From: Rhizobium sp. Q54
GTDB lineage: Bacteria > Pseudomonadota > Alphaproteobacteria > Rickettsiales > UBA1997
Assembly (NCBI GenBank): GCA_945865745.1
Contig: CAMBFP010000057.1
Span: forward strand, 1 to 6,997
Direction of reading: 5' to 3'
Length of the DNA: 6,997 nucleotides
In this document: piece after piece, positions 6,334 to 6,997 of the stretch
Numbering within the stretch: position 1 is the stretch's first letter
Layout of the letters: each line of letters begins with the position of its first letter
The notes under the pieces: generated by a model
The model's input: the letters and a program-made list of their open reading frames with translations, nothing else
Database searches by the model: none
Told to the model about the DNA's origin: nothing
Program-made: the position numbers and the translations under genes

Positions 6334-6997
6334 ATGACAATCTTCAAAATTCAAGATCAAGAAATTATTGACGGTATTTGTCCAGAAATTCCAGAAGGCA
6401 CGACGGAGGTTGATTTCTCTGGCTGCTACAAACTCGAAACAATCACCAACATTCCTGAGACGGTTAAGAAATTGGACCTTAAAGACTGCATAAGTCTTCA
6501 AGTCTTGCCCGAGCTTCCCGAAGGTATTGAAGAGATTAATTTGTCTGGCTGCAAAAGGCTCAAAACGGCCCCTAACATTCCTGGAACGCTTAAGAAATTT
6601 AATCTTGGAGGATGGCAAGAAATTCGGATCTTACCAAGACTTCATGAAGGCATTGAAGAGATTGGTTTGTCTGGCTGCAGAAACCTAGAAACAATCACTA
6701 ACATTCCTGGGACGGTTAAGAAATTGAATCTTACAGGATGCTTTAAGCTTCAATTCTTGCCAGAGCTTTCTGAGGGTATTGAAGAGATTAATTTGTTTGG
6801 CTGCGAAAGGCTCAAAACAGTCCCTAAAATTCATGAAACGGTTAAAAAATTAGATCTTGGAGAATGGCAAGAAATTCAGATCTTGCCAAGGCTTCATGAA
6901 GGCATTGAAGGGATTGGTTTGTCTGGCTGCAGAAACCTAGAAACAATCACTAACATTCCTGGGACGGTTAAGAAATTGAATCTTACAGGATGCTTTA
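6334..6997 (+). CDS. Leucine-rich-repeat protein, truncated by right edge
   Basis: 221 codons are visible with no stop. The start is firm: a TAA lies in frame at 6328-6330, two codons upstream of the ATG. The SD signal is weak (gag at 6325-6327). After a short N-terminal lead (about 27 residues, no signal peptide or membrane segment), 21-residue LRRs run without break: residues 28-48, 49-69, 70-90, 91-111, 112-132, 133-153, 154-174, 175-195, 196-216, then a partial tenth. The pattern is L-x-G-C-x-x-L followed by LPxLP-like and G-I/V-x-x-L segments. It resembles the short LPxLP repeats of YopM/IpaH and the LSGC form of plant immune-receptor LRRs. Cys is replaced by Trp in the repeats at 91 and 175. 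LRRs are protein-binding scaffolds; the partner is unknown. A secreted effector role is possible given the nearby T4SS gene but is inference. Any C-terminal domain lies outside the window. Confidence 0.87.
   Translation, partial: MTIFKIQDQEIIDGICPEIPEGTTEVDFSGCYKLETITNIPETVKKLDLKDCISLQVLPELPEGIEEINLSGCKRLKTAPNIPGTLKKFNLGGWQEIRILPRLHEGIEEIGLSGCRNLETITNIPGTVKKLNLTGCFKLQFLPELSEGIEEINLFGCERLKTVPKIHETVKKLDLGEWQEIQILPRLHEGIEGIGLSGCRNLETITNIPGTVKKLNLTGCF
6649..6997 (+). repeat. 252-bp tandem duplication inside the LRR gene
   Basis: Bases 6649-6745 recur at 6901-6997 with one difference in 97 (gag versus ggg at the fourth codon). The period of 252 bp equals 84 residues, or four LRRs. The intervening units match at protein level with more changes. 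The second copy is cut by the window edge, so the array continues to the right. Confidence 0.93.

Noticed and set aside
6286..6618. Minus-strand 110-codon frame opposite the LRR gene
   Set aside because: It is the mirror of the LRR coding repeats, begins inside them and ends in the dapE-LRR spacer; the plus-strand frame has clear LRR periodicity.

Overview
The window is an AT-rich bacterial segment that reads best as an alphaproteobacterium of the order Rickettsiales, or a close intracellular or host-associated relative. Three things support this. The first is a very long VirB6-type type IV secretion protein with a Cys-rich N-terminal region and a long C-terminal tail, an architecture known from Rickettsiales. 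The second is a seryl-tRNA synthetase whose wording (for example the N-terminal MLDIKWIREN and the YREISSCSNCGDFQARR stretch) resembles rickettsial SerRS as I remember it. The third is a pair of GC-rich palindromic repeats of the kind whose translations read 'WIPAYAGMT' and 'SSPRRRGSR', common in rickettsial and other proteobacterial genomes. The genus cannot be fixed from the sequence alone.

Layout. Positions 1-3437 (+) hold the 3' part of a virB6-like gene. Its frame is open to the left edge, so the real start lies outside. A 135-bp gap follows, with a possible weak terminator for the convergent gene. serS lies at 3573-4904 (-). The divergent spacer between serS and dapE (4905-5087) is mostly filled by a 115-bp composite repeat: two inverted 29-bp palindromic copies flanking three tandem 16-bp units. 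dapE lies at 5088-6242 (+). After 91 bp without a clear gene, a leucine-rich-repeat (LRR) gene begins at 6334 (+) and runs off the right edge.

How they fit together. serS (translation) and dapE (lysine and peptidoglycan precursor synthesis) are housekeeping genes. The two flanking genes are accessory in character: a secretion-channel component with a repeat-rich, probably disordered tail, and a cytosolic-type LRR protein built from nearly identical recent duplications. A T4SS component and a eukaryote-like LRR protein in the same neighbourhood suggest, by inference only, host-interaction functions.

The most unusual signals are the strict Glu-Glu/Lys-Lys alternation between successive LRRs, the 252-bp nested duplication in that gene, the composite inverted repeat between serS and dapE, and the modular low-complexity tail of the VirB6 protein.
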